Shown here piece by piece: positions 17,377-25,120 of a stretch of 64,000 nucleotides of DNA. The notes under the pieces were generated by a model that saw nothing but the letters and a program-made list of their open reading frames with translations, made no database searches and had not been told where the DNA came from. Source of the DNA: Pleomorphomonas sp. T1.2MG-36 (GTDB lineage Bacteria > Pseudomonadota > Alphaproteobacteria > Rhizobiales > Pleomorphomonadaceae); the NCBI RefSeq assembly GCF_950100655.1, contig NZ_CATNLY010000001.1, forward strand, positions 1 through 64,000. Reading direction: 5' to 3'. The position numbers and the translations under genes were made by a program. The stretch's first letter is position 1, and every line of letters begins with the position of its first letter.

Positions 17377-18425
17377 CGCCGACCTTCCGTGAAGCCGGGA
17401 GGCCGGCTTTCCTCACCTGCAGTTCTCAGGCTTTCCGTAAATCCGCCTTGCCGCTTCTCTTGGCTTGCACATCCGTGCTCGCCGGCTGCGCCACGGCGCA
17501 GAAGCCGCCGGAAATCTCCTATGACGATGCCATGCCTGCGGTTCAGACCGCCGATCCGCCGGCGCCGGTTCGGGTGGTGGAGTTGCCGAAGCCTCTGCCG
17601 CTGCCCGGCCAGTTGAAGCCCGTCGGCAAAGACGGCAAGCCGACGCCCGAACTGCCGGACCCCGCCGCGCGGGTGAACGAGGCCAACGCCGCCGCGCGGA
17701 TGCAGCCGGTCCGGAACGGCTTCATCAACGCCATCCAGGTCTATCCCTTCGTCGATGGCGCGCTCTATCAGGTCTACACCGCGCCTGGTCAGATCACCGA
17801 CATAGCCTTGCAGCCGGGCGAAACGCTGGTCGGCTCCGGTCCGGTCGCCGCTGGCGATACGGTGCGCTGGATCATCGGCGACACTGAGAGTGGCGCGGGC
17901 GGGACGAAGCAGGTTCATATCCTCGTCAAGCCGACGCGGCCCGAGCTGATGACCAACCTCGTCATCAACACCAATGCGCGCACCTACCATATGGAGCTGC
18001 GCTCGACCGAGAAGACCTACATGGCCTCGGTCTCCTGGCAGTATCCGCAGGACCAGCTCATCGCGCTGCGTCGGCAGAACGCCGAGGCGCAGGCTGTCCA
18101 GCCAGTGGCGACAGGCATCGATCTCACGCGCGTCAACTTCCGCTACGAGGTGACCGGCGACCGCGCACCGTGGCGGCCGCTCCGCGCCTTCGACGACGGC
18201 AAGCAGGTCTTCATCGAGTTCCCGCGCGGTATCGGCCAGGGCGAGATGCCACCGCTCTTCGTCGTCGGTCCGGAGGGTGACACCTCGGAACTGGTGAATT
18301 ATCGCGTCCGCGACAACTACATGATCGTCGATCGGCTCTTCGCCGCCGCCGAGCTGCGCTTCGGCGCCGACAAGAATCAGAAGCGCGTTCGCATCTCCCG
18401 TAGCGACGGGAGGCCGGCGTCGTGA
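17373..18425 (+). CDS. trbG: Conjugal transfer protein TrbG (VirB9-like lipoprotein)
   Basis: A 350-residue periplasmic/outer-membrane component. The signal peptide ends in the lipobox SVLAGC near 31-36, so it is probably a lipoprotein. A proline-rich stretch (about 55-95) is followed by the VirB9 beta-sandwich with YPFVDGALYQVYTAPGQITDIALQPGE at 127-153 and the C-terminal NYRVRDNYMIVDRLFAAAELRFG. It would form the outer-membrane core with TrbI. I chose ATG 17373, overlapping the trbF stop; longer upstream frames only read through trbF. Confidence 0.93.
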   Translation: MTPTFREAGRPAFLTCSSQAFRKSALPLLLACTSVLAGCATAQKPPEISYDDAMPAVQTADPPAPVRVVELPKPLPLPGQLKPVGKDGKPTPELPDPAARVNEANAAARMQPVRNGFINAIQVYPFVDGALYQVYTAPGQITDIALQPGETLVGSGPVAAGDTVRWIIGDTESGAGGTKQVHILVKPTRPELMTNLVINTNARTYHMELRSTEKTYMASVSWQYPQDQLIALRRQNAEAQAVQPVATGIDLTRVNFRYEVTGDRAPWRPLRAFDDGKQVFIEFPRGIGQGEMPPLFVVGPEGDTSELVNYRVRDNYMIVDRLFAAAELRFGADKNQKRVRISRSDGRPAS

Positions 18426-19645
18426 GCGAGATCGAACTCGATCGTCAGAAGCCGGAGGCGGAAGCAGATGCCCGACCGCTGACCGGAGAGCCGGTCGCGC
18501 CGATGCGGCTGCGGCCCGAACCGCCGCGCGTGACGCGCCTCTCGCGAAAGGTGCTGATCGCGCTTGGCCTGCTTGCCGGTACCGGCATCGGCGGCACGTT
18601 GATCTACGCGCTCCAAACCCGGCACGGCGGCAAGACGAACGAGGAGCTCTATTCGACCGACAACCGGACGACGCCCGACGGGCTCGCCGCCTTGCCGAAG
18701 GACTATGCCGGTATCCCAAAGCTCGGCCCACCGCTACCGGGCGACCTCGGCCGGCCGATCCTCAGCGCCCAGAACGCCGGCCAGACGGTGCCGACGCCGG
18801 GGATCGCGACGCCCAATCCGGGGATCGGTCAGGAAGAGCAGCGTCGAATCCAAGAGCTGGAGGCCGCGCGGACGGCGCGTCTCTTTGCTTCGACCGAGAC
18901 GCGGCCAGCCAGCACTGCTGTGGCACAGCCGCAAGTTACGGTCGCGCCGCAGGCGGACCTCGCCAGCCTCGGGCTCGCACCACAGCCGGCGACGCCTTCC
19001 GCGCAGGATCGCCAGCTCGCGTTTCTGAACCAGACACCCGACAAGCGCACGGTCTCACCAGATCGTGTCGGCGCGCCCGCGTCGGCCAATGTGCTGCAGG
19101 CGGGAGCGGTCATCGCGGCAGCACTCATCACCGGCATCCGCTCCGATCTTCCCGGTCAGATCACTGCGCAAGTGACGGAGAACGTCTATGACAGCCCGAC
19201 CGGGCGAATCCTGCTCGTGCCGCAGGGCACGCGGATCATCGGCCAATACGACAATGGCGTCGGATTCGGTCAACGCCGCGTGCTGCTGGTCTGGAACCGG
19301 CTGATCTTCCCCAATGGCCGCTCGATCGTGTTGGAGCGCCAGCCGGGGGCGGATGCCGAGGGCTATGCCGGGCTCGAAGACGGCGTCGACTACCATTGGG
19401 GTGAGTTGTTCAAGGCCGCGGCGCTGTCGACGCTGCTCAGCGTCGGCGCCCAATCCGGATCATCGAGCAATGACAGCGACATCATCCGCGCGCTGCGCAA
19501 CGGCGCCTCCGACAGCATCAGCCAGACCGGCCAACAGATCGTGCAGCGTCAGCTCAACATCGCGCCGACGCTGACCATCCGGCCGGGCTTCCCCGTCCGC
19601 GTGATCGTCACCCGCGATCTCGTTCTTGAGCCCTACGGAGGCTGA
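18422..19645 (+). CDS. trbI: Conjugal transfer protein TrbI (VirB10-like)
   Basis: A 407-residue VirB10-family scaffold spanning both membranes. The cytoplasmic lead (1-38) is followed by one membrane helix (about 40-61) and a Pro/Gln-rich periplasmic linker (about 90-210). The conserved C-terminal domain contains QAGAVIAAALITGIRSDLPGQ, LLVPQGTRIIGQYD and a terminal RPGFPVRVIVTRDL. It starts with GTG overlapping the trbG stop by four bases and is followed one base later by the DUF2274 gene. Confidence 0.94.
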   Translation: MSEIELDRQKPEAEADARPLTGEPVAPMRLRPEPPRVTRLSRKVLIALGLLAGTGIGGTLIYALQTRHGGKTNEELYSTDNRTTPDGLAALPKDYAGIPKLGPPLPGDLGRPILSAQNAGQTVPTPGIATPNPGIGQEEQRRIQELEAARTARLFASTETRPASTAVAQPQVTVAPQADLASLGLAPQPATPSAQDRQLAFLNQTPDKRTVSPDRVGAPASANVLQAGAVIAAALITGIRSDLPGQITAQVTENVYDSPTGRILLVPQGTRIIGQYDNGVGFGQRRVLLVWNRLIFPNGRSIVLERQPGADAEGYAGLEDGVDYHWGELFKAAALSTLLSVGAQSGSSSNDSDIIRALRNGASDSISQTGQQIVQRQLNIAPTLTIRPGFPVRVIVTRDLVLEPYGG

Positions 19646-19646
19646 T

Positions 19647-19874
19647 ATGGCAAAGCTGAAACTCGGTCCTATCGCCGACGACAAGCCGGTGAAGGTCACG
19701 CTGGAGCTGCCCGCCAGCTTGCATCGCGACCTGACTGCCTACGCCGAAATCCTCGCTCGCCAGGCGGGCCACGCCGCTGCCGATCCCGTTCGCCTGATCG
19801 TGCCCATGCTGGAGCGGTTCATTGCAACGGACCGAGGGTTTGCGAAGGCGCGGCGGGGTAAAGCTGATGCCTAG
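19647..19874 (+). CDS. DUF2274-family protein
   Basis: A 75-residue protein of the DUF2274 family: KPVKVTLELPASLHRDLTAYAEILARQ (about 15-40) followed by a helix ending MLERFIATDRGFAKAR. The beta strand then two helices resembles a ribbon-helix-helix DNA-binding fold. DUF2274 genes close trb operons in rhizobial and sphingomonad elements. ATG 19647 has GGAG at 19637-19640. A small regulator of the transfer operon is plausible but unproven. Confidence 0.8.
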   Translation: MAKLKLGPIADDKPVKVTLELPASLHRDLTAYAEILARQAGHAAADPVRLIVPMLERFIATDRGFAKARRGKADA

Positions 19875-19966
19875 ATTTTCGGGCCTGTTTCATCGGTTGA
19901 AGTCCGGCTTAGTTGCCTGATTGTGTTGCGGCATACCTTCCTTTAGGAGGAGAGGCGTGATACAAA

Positions 19967-19997
19967 AGCTCGGATAATAGCACCAACTCTCCGAGCT
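19967..19997. promoter_or_regulatory. Inverted repeat upstream of abiEi, probable operator
   Basis: Arms AGCTCGGA (19967-19974) and TCCGAGCT (19990-19997) are exact reverse complements, 15 bases apart, ending nine bases before the abiEi start. AbiEi antitoxins repress their own operon by binding inverted repeats at the promoter, so this is a good candidate. A GATAAT at 19973-19978 could be a -10 box inside it. A minimal frame GTG...TAA of six codons plus stop (19957-19977) with a very strong Shine-Dalgarno (AGGAGGAG, 19946-19953) overlaps the left arm. Confidence 0.55.
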
Positions 19998-20005
19998 GAC
20001 GTATC

Positions 20006-20623
20006 TTGCCCGAACCCGTGTCCCAACGCCGAATTGCCCAGACTGTGCTGAAAGCGCGTGGCATCGCGCGCCTGGCGGAACTGCGCGCGGAGGGCGTGAC
20101 GGCCGCCACCATGAGCCGCATGGAGCGTGATGGCGAGGTGCTCAGGCTCGCGCGGGGGCTATATCAGCTCCCCGATGCCCCGTTCGACGCTCATCATAGT
20201 CTCGCAGAGGCCGCAAAGCGCCTGCCAAAAGGGGTTGTCTGCCTCGTCTCAGCGCTCGCGTTCCATGACCTTACAGATCAACTGCCCAGGCATGTGTGGA
20301 TGGCCATCGGCCAAAAGGATTGGGCGCCCAAGGCTGACGGCGTGTCAATTCGGCTCGTACGATTCACGGATCGCCTGCTAGCGGATGGTGTCGAGTCCCA
20401 CACCGTCGAGGGGGTGTCAGTGAAGGTCTTCGGCGTCGCCAAGACCATCGCTGACTGCTTCCGGTATCGGAACAAGATCGGCCTGTCCGTGGCAATCGAA
20501 GGCCTCCAGGAAGCGCTGCGTCAACGCAAGGCGACCCCAGATGAAATTGCTAAGCAGGCCGGGCGTGGTGCGGTCGCGACCGTCATTCGCCCCTATCTCG
20601 AGGCGCTGATCGCCAATGGCTAA
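20006..20623 (+). CDS. abiEi: AbiEi-family antitoxin/regulator (type IV toxin-antitoxin)
   Basis: A 205-residue AbiEi-like antitoxin. The N-terminal winged HTH (QTVLKARGIARLAELRAEGVTAATMSRMERDGEVLRLARGLYQLP, about 14-57) is the family's DNA-binding domain. The C-terminal part carries the AbiEi antitoxin domain with VSALAFHDL, VFGVAKTIADCFRYR and IGLSVAIEGLQEAL. The start is uncertain: TTG 20006 or GTG 20018, neither with a strong Shine-Dalgarno. It overlaps abiEii by eight bases. AbiEi neutralises the toxin without forming a tight complex and represses the operon. Confidence 0.88.
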   Translation: MPEPVSQRRIAQTVLKARGIARLAELRAEGVTAATMSRMERDGEVLRLARGLYQLPDAPFDAHHSLAEAAKRLPKGVVCLVSALAFHDLTDQLPRHVWMAIGQKDWAPKADGVSIRLVRFTDRLLADGVESHTVEGVSVKVFGVAKTIADCFRYRNKIGLSVAIEGLQEALRQRKATPDEIAKQAGRGAVATVIRPYLEALIANG

Positions 20624-21485
20624 AGAGCTCAAGAATATCGGAGCCTCGGTGCGTGCCCGGCTGCTGCAACTCGCCAAGGCGAGTGGACAGAGCTTCGATC
20701 TCGTCCTGACACGCTTCGCCCTCGAACGGCTACTCTTTCGGCTCGGTCAATCCCCGTATGCCGATCGCTTCGTTCTGAAAGGCGCGATGCTGATGATGAG
20801 CTGGTTTGACGACCCTCATCGTGGCACACGCGATCTCGATCTGTTGGGTTTTGGAGATTCTGAAGCCGAACCAATGCTGGCGACGTTCCGCGAAATCATG
20901 GCGCTGGAAGTCGCTGATGGCGTGGAATTCGACATTGCGGCGCTGCGTGTCGATCGCATCCGTGAGGAGCTGGAATATGGGGGCCTGCGGCTGCGAACAA
21001 CGGCCTCGATCAGCGGAGCCCGTATCGGTTTGACGATCGACATCGGCTTTGGTGACGCGATGGAACCTGGGGCCGAGGTGCTGGACTATCCTTCTATGCT
21101 GGAATTTCCCGCGCCACGCCTGCGGGCCTATGCGCGCGAGACGGTGATCGCCGAGAAGTTCCAGGCGATGGTAGCGTTGGGGCGAGCAAACAGCCGGATG
21201 AAGGACTTCTACGACATCTGGATTCTCAGTCGGTCCTTCACCTTCGACGATGATAGATTGCCGCGAGCGATTGCCGCCACGTTCGCGCGGCGTGGAACAC
21301 CGATTCCTCAAGAGCCGCCCGATGCGTTGACAATGGCCTTTGCCGAAGATGCGCAGAAGCAGCAACAATGGCGGGCGTTCGTCGGAGACGTCGCTCACGA
21401 TCCTGGTGATCTAGGGACTGTCGTCAGAGATTTGGCAGCTTTCCTTATGCCTCAAGCCGTTTCAGCAGGGAGCGTGAGCAAATGA
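20616..21485 (+). CDS. abiEii: AbiEii-family nucleotidyltransferase toxin
   Basis: A 289-residue toxin of the DUF1814/AbiEii family, a GTP-binding nucleotidyltransferase; characterised relatives (MenT) add nucleotides to tRNA acceptor ends. Conserved motifs are intact: LKGAMLM with Lys55-Gly56, HRGTRDLDLLG with Asp73 and Asp75, AEKFQAMVALG with Lys181, and NSRMKDFYDIW with Asp197 and Asp200. The gene follows abiEi with an eight-base overlap and overlaps the next gene by four bases, so three proteins are made from one transcript. It should cause growth arrest, for example on phage infection. Confidence 0.9.
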   Translation: MAKELKNIGASVRARLLQLAKASGQSFDLVLTRFALERLLFRLGQSPYADRFVLKGAMLMMSWFDDPHRGTRDLDLLGFGDSEAEPMLATFREIMALEVADGVEFDIAALRVDRIREELEYGGLRLRTTASISGARIGLTIDIGFGDAMEPGAEVLDYPSMLEFPAPRLRAYARETVIAEKFQAMVALGRANSRMKDFYDIWILSRSFTFDDDRLPRAIAATFARRGTPIPQEPPDALTMAFAEDAQKQQQWRAFVGDVAHDPGDLGTVVRDLAAFLMPQAVSAGSVSK

Positions 21486-22819
21486 GTGGCAAGATCGCAA
21501 TTGCCGGATTGCAGGCTGCGAAAGAGGCGCGCCCAGGTCTGAAGCGGCTAAACGAGGCCGTGATGAAGCCTGGCGATATCGTTCTCACGACCACGACTGC
21601 TGCAGTAAGCAAAGCCATCCGCGTCGCAACCGGCAGCGACATCTCTCATGCCATGGTGTGCGTCGAGGACAGATCGATCATCGACGCGACTGGCGAGGGT
21701 GTTCATGCGCGCAATACGCAGCGACTGTTCTTCGATGGAGATTGCTCGGTCTACGTCCTGCGTCTGCGTGAAGGCCTTTCCGATCAGCAGCTCGCGGCGG
21801 TTCGAAACTACATGCGCGGGCACATCGGCACGCAATATTCCACCAGAGAGGCGATGTTGACGTTGCTGGGCGGGGCGCGCCAATGGAGCAAGAAACAGTT
21901 CTGCTCCCGCCTCGTCGCGCAAGCCTTCGCATCTGCGGGTATCCATCTTGTCGCTAATCCCAATTTCTGTTCACCCGCCAATATTCAGAGTAGCCCGCTC
22001 CTGGCTTCGGTGGCAGATGCGACCGTGCCTGTGACTGCAGAAGAAGCCGCATGGTGGGATGGAAACGACGACGTCCCGCAGCTCATGCGGGATGCGATCA
22101 ACACCGTTCTTGGTGGCGCGCGTGCAAAGAGCCCTGATATACAAACCTTCGATGATCTCCATCGTCATCTGGTAAGCCATCCGGAATGTGATGGCGACTT
22201 CTGCCGACTGCTTGAGACGTCGAATTACCTCTCGCTCTGGAAGGTCGAGCGGGACAAGAATCCCTGGCAGTATGATCTCGCCCTACTAAATGCCGCGCCG
22301 GCCGATCAGGCCGAGGCTTATTGCTGGAGTGTGCTGGAGAACGAGGATGGAGGGCCGAACCGCTATGTCGTCAATCGCGGCGGATATCTGCTTTTCTCCC
22401 GGCAATACGACCTTCAGTTTTTCCGGGTAATGGCGGCGCTGTACGAGCATCTGGCGATGCTCCACCAACAACGCATAGACGTTGCGGCTGAATGGCTCCA
22501 AGCAAATGGTCATTTCTCACGATCGGCGCCAAAACATCTCACGCCGCATACGCCGGAATGGTTCAGTGCCCTGGAGCAATGGGACCCACCAAAGGCGATG
22601 ATGACGCGCAAAGTCATCGAACTCGCCGGCCGAATGGACGTCTGTTCAATCTGCGGCGACGATCCCGCCAAGGACTATCGGTTGGAGGCAAGCCGGCCGC
22701 CGGGCGGAGTTGACACGCTCCGCCTTTGCGATGACTGCGTCGCTATCCGCAGACAGGCAGGTGAACCGTTCATACTATTATTTGACGCGGCAAACGGTGA
22801 TGTTGGCAAGGGCGCGTAG
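21482..22819 (+). CDS. YiiX/NlpC-P60-like (permuted papain fold) protein with C-terminal zinc finger
   Basis: A 445-residue cytosolic protein without signal peptide. Residues 28-165 show the permuted papain layout of the YiiX/YaeF group: KPGDIVLT at 29-36, SDISHAMVCVEDRSIIDATGEGV with His56, and KQFCSRLVAQAFASAGI with Cys141 as the candidate nucleophile. Residues 385-420 carry two Cys pairs (C388-x2-C391, C416-x2-C419), a zinc-finger-like module. The middle is unassigned. Its start overlaps abiEii by four bases, so it belongs to the abiE operon. It could be a thiol hydrolase acting on lipids or peptides; a defence role is inferred from position. Confidence 0.7.
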   Translation: MSGKIAIAGLQAAKEARPGLKRLNEAVMKPGDIVLTTTTAAVSKAIRVATGSDISHAMVCVEDRSIIDATGEGVHARNTQRLFFDGDCSVYVLRLREGLSDQQLAAVRNYMRGHIGTQYSTREAMLTLLGGARQWSKKQFCSRLVAQAFASAGIHLVANPNFCSPANIQSSPLLASVADATVPVTAEEAAWWDGNDDVPQLMRDAINTVLGGARAKSPDIQTFDDLHRHLVSHPECDGDFCRLLETSNYLSLWKVERDKNPWQYDLALLNAAPADQAEAYCWSVLENEDGGPNRYVVNRGGYLLFSRQYDLQFFRVMAALYEHLAMLHQQRIDVAAEWLQANGHFSRSAPKHLTPHTPEWFSALEQWDPPKAMMTRKVIELAGRMDVCSICGDDPAKDYRLEASRPPGGVDTLRLCDDCVAIRRQAGEPFILLFDAANGDVGKGA

Positions 22820-22875
22820 ATTTTCCCCGCACATGCCATGTTCAACGCGGTAATAAAAGCGGGAGAGGCTATTAC

Positions 22876-23604
22876 GTGCGCGAAATTAATAGTGAAAAAA
22901 TAGAATGGCAGGAAGGCCTCTGGAAATATTTCAGAATGGAGCGTTTCATTTCCACCCTTGAGACCAGCCAGATCTATTTTGCGTCGGCCAATCAGTTCTC
23001 TGACCCTTTCGAAGGGGCGGTTGCGGTCCAGATGGACGCAGCTCCCGTTGACCCGCGGTATGCAGAGATGGAGTGGGGTGAGAAGGCGTTCTTCGAACTG
23101 AAGCGACTGACGAAGATAAGCTGTTGGCATCGCGCCGCATATGAAAGCGATGCTATGTGGAAGCTCTACGCCGGGGAACACAAGGGCATTGCCATCTGCA
23201 CGACCCCTGAGCGCATGCGTGCCGCTTTCGGTCCGTTTCGTCTGCGGGCGGACTACGGGATTGAGGATTTATGGGCGGGGCCCGTCGACTATGTGGATCT
23301 CACACAGATCCGCATGAGGGGCGCCGGAATGCTTGACAGGTTCTTCTTCAAACACCGTGCATTCGAATCGGAGCGTGAGTTCCGGCTAGCGATTTCGCTT
23401 CGGATGGCAGAGGAGTTCGGCGTCGTTGTTCCGGCCGATGGAATCTTGGTGGACGTTGATCTCAGGGTGCTGATCGAGAGAATTGTGCTTGGGTCGACTA
23501 CCTCAGAAGAGGAGCGCGAGATCGTGACGAGGCATGTCGAGAAGGCGGGCCTCGGGGGGCTGCTGCGGCAATCTTCGCTGCTTGGTTTGCCACGGTATGT
23601 TTGA
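22876..23604 (+). CDS. DUF2971-family protein
   Basis: A 242-residue protein with the DUF2971 pattern: W-K-Y-F near 16-19, an I-Y-F-A-S-A-N-Q-F-S-D-P-F-E-G motif at 33-47, SCWHRAAYESDAMWKLYAGEHKGIAI at about 82-107, and FFKHRAFESEREFRLAI near 156-172. The GTG start has GGGAGAGG at the right distance. The biochemical function of the family is unknown; members are frequent in defence islands and beside toxin-antitoxin genes. It follows the papain-like gene by 56 bases on the same strand and may be the fourth gene of that operon. Its end converges on the nuclease gene of the next system. Confidence 0.75.
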   Translation: MREINSEKIEWQEGLWKYFRMERFISTLETSQIYFASANQFSDPFEGAVAVQMDAAPVDPRYAEMEWGEKAFFELKRLTKISCWHRAAYESDAMWKLYAGEHKGIAICTTPERMRAAFGPFRLRADYGIEDLWAGPVDYVDLTQIRMRGAGMLDRFFFKHRAFESEREFRLAISLRMAEEFGVVVPADGILVDVDLRVLIERIVLGSTTSEEEREIVTRHVEKAGLGGLLRQSSLLGLPRYV

Positions 23605-23779
23605 GCGAGCTGCGCGCATTTTTCCTCACTCAAGTCCTTGAGCTGGTGGATTTCCGACTGGGTCTATTACTTCCCGCCATGGCACCATTCAGAATACTAC
23701 TCATTGGGCACGTCAGATCATTGTCGCTACGACTCGGCGGTCAGGTAGTTCAGAGACCGCAGGCTCAATTGGGCTCCTG

Positions 23780-25120
23780 TTACGCCGGGGTGGTGATTTT
23801 GTGAAACACCCAGAGGCGATCGAAGAAGCGCTGAATCAAGGCTGCTGCGGACCCTCCGACAAGCTCATTGGAACCGAAACGGTAGATCTCGTAGCCAGCT
23901 AGGCGCAGATCACGATCCGCCGCAACCATTTCCGAATAGGCGGCAAGCGAGGGTTTACCGCCTTGGCTGAAATGTTGTGACCCGTCGACTTCGACGACAA
24001 TGCGCTGGTGGTTCGGCAGCAGAAGCAGAAAGTCCATTCGCTGCCGTGATAAGCCGGCCCGGTGGCGCAGTAATTTGACGACTGCAGGATCGTAGTGAAG
24101 ATAGACCTGCGGTATGAGTGCGGGCAGCGTCGTTCCAAGTTTCGCGCGATAAAGCCTGAAATATGTGTCAAACAGATTGCGCTCTGCATCTGAGGCTAGG
24201 GAAGCGCGCAAGCGAAGCCCCAATGTGCGGGCGGCTTCGTCAGGCTCAACGCCGGCGACGCCGCGCCACCATTCGACCAACTCACTCCATAACAGGCCGT
24301 CGCGCCGGATCGGTCGATCGTAGACGAGGCAGCTCGCAGCATTCGACAGGATGACGATGTCATTGTTGATCGCGTCGCTGAAGCCGATCTCGGGCTTTGG
24401 GCCGTTTGACGCGAAGATGAGATTCTTCGGCGATCCTGTTGGGCCTCGACCAAGGGGGACGACCCGATAAATCGGATATCCGGATTCCTCGTCCACAATG
24501 TTGAGTACATATCCGTCTCGTCGGAGAACCACGTTGAGTTCATCGACCAATGCCGCTTGTCCAGGTCCTCTGCGTCCGAGGGGGTGAAGCGCCGCCTCGA
24601 TGAGGCGGTTGAAGCGATCTCGCGAACAGGCGAGCGCACCGATCTGATCGAAGAGAAGCTCGACGCTCCAGTCGCCTTGGTTACGGATCATGTGCTGTTC
24701 GATATCGCGCGCAAGGCTTCGACTGGAGAAGAAATCTGCGCCCATCGTGTCGATCGGGAAGAGCTTGCGGACGATTTCCACTACATCTTGTTCGCCGCAA
24801 AGATCGTCGCCGAAGCATTTGGCCGCGTCGCGTCGGGTGATCTCCGTGATGGCTGCTGTGCCGTGTTCGAGAACGGCGAGTCCCGCTTCCTCAAGCGCAA
24901 AGTCGCCGAACTGCACACCAAGTAGGCGCGCGATCTCGCCCAACTCTCGATCGGTCTTGCCCGCGAGAGCCTGGCGGGCCCGATCTTTCTTACTCACACC
25001 CTCTTCGTAGTCGGGGACCACCAGGCCGGCACCCATCGCGACGGATGGCATCTGGTCATTGGTCGCACGCTGTTTCAGCGCTTCGGCGATGAGTTCTGAT
25101 AGTTGCGATGCTCCGCTCAT
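23780..25120 (-). CDS. AbiJ-like N-domain protein with DUF559/PD-(D/E)XK-type nuclease tail
   Basis: A 446-residue third gene of the OLD/UvrD operon. An AbiJ-type domain is suggested at about 90-215 by ITEITRRD, the RDIEQHMIRNQGDWSVELLF block and DELNVVLRRDGYVLN. A middle block reads PKPEIGFSDAINNDIVIL and CLVYDRPI. The tail has a nuclease signature: RMDF (Asp363), strand, VVEVDGSQH (Glu377, Asp379), then DRDLRLAGYEIYRFGSNEL, the arrangement of Vsr/DUF559-like PD-(D/E)XK enzymes. ATG 25120 overlaps the helicase stop by four bases (ATGA); a longer frame from 25291 only reads through the helicase. No close named relative is known to me. Confidence 0.65.
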   Translation of the reverse strand: MSGASQLSELIAEALKQRATNDQMPSVAMGAGLVVPDYEEGVSKKDRARQALAGKTDRELGEIARLLGVQFGDFALEEAGLAVLEHGTAAITEITRRDAAKCFGDDLCGEQDVVEIVRKLFPIDTMGADFFSSRSLARDIEQHMIRNQGDWSVELLFDQIGALACSRDRFNRLIEAALHPLGRRGPGQAALVDELNVVLRRDGYVLNIVDEESGYPIYRVVPLGRGPTGSPKNLIFASNGPKPEIGFSDAINNDIVILSNAASCLVYDRPIRRDGLLWSELVEWWRGVAGVEPDEAARTLGLRLRASLASDAERNLFDTYFRLYRAKLGTTLPALIPQVYLHYDPAVVKLLRHRAGLSRQRMDFLLLLPNHQRIVVEVDGSQHFSQGGKPSLAAYSEMVAADRDLRLAGYEIYRFGSNELVGGSAAALIQRFFDRLWVFHKITTPA

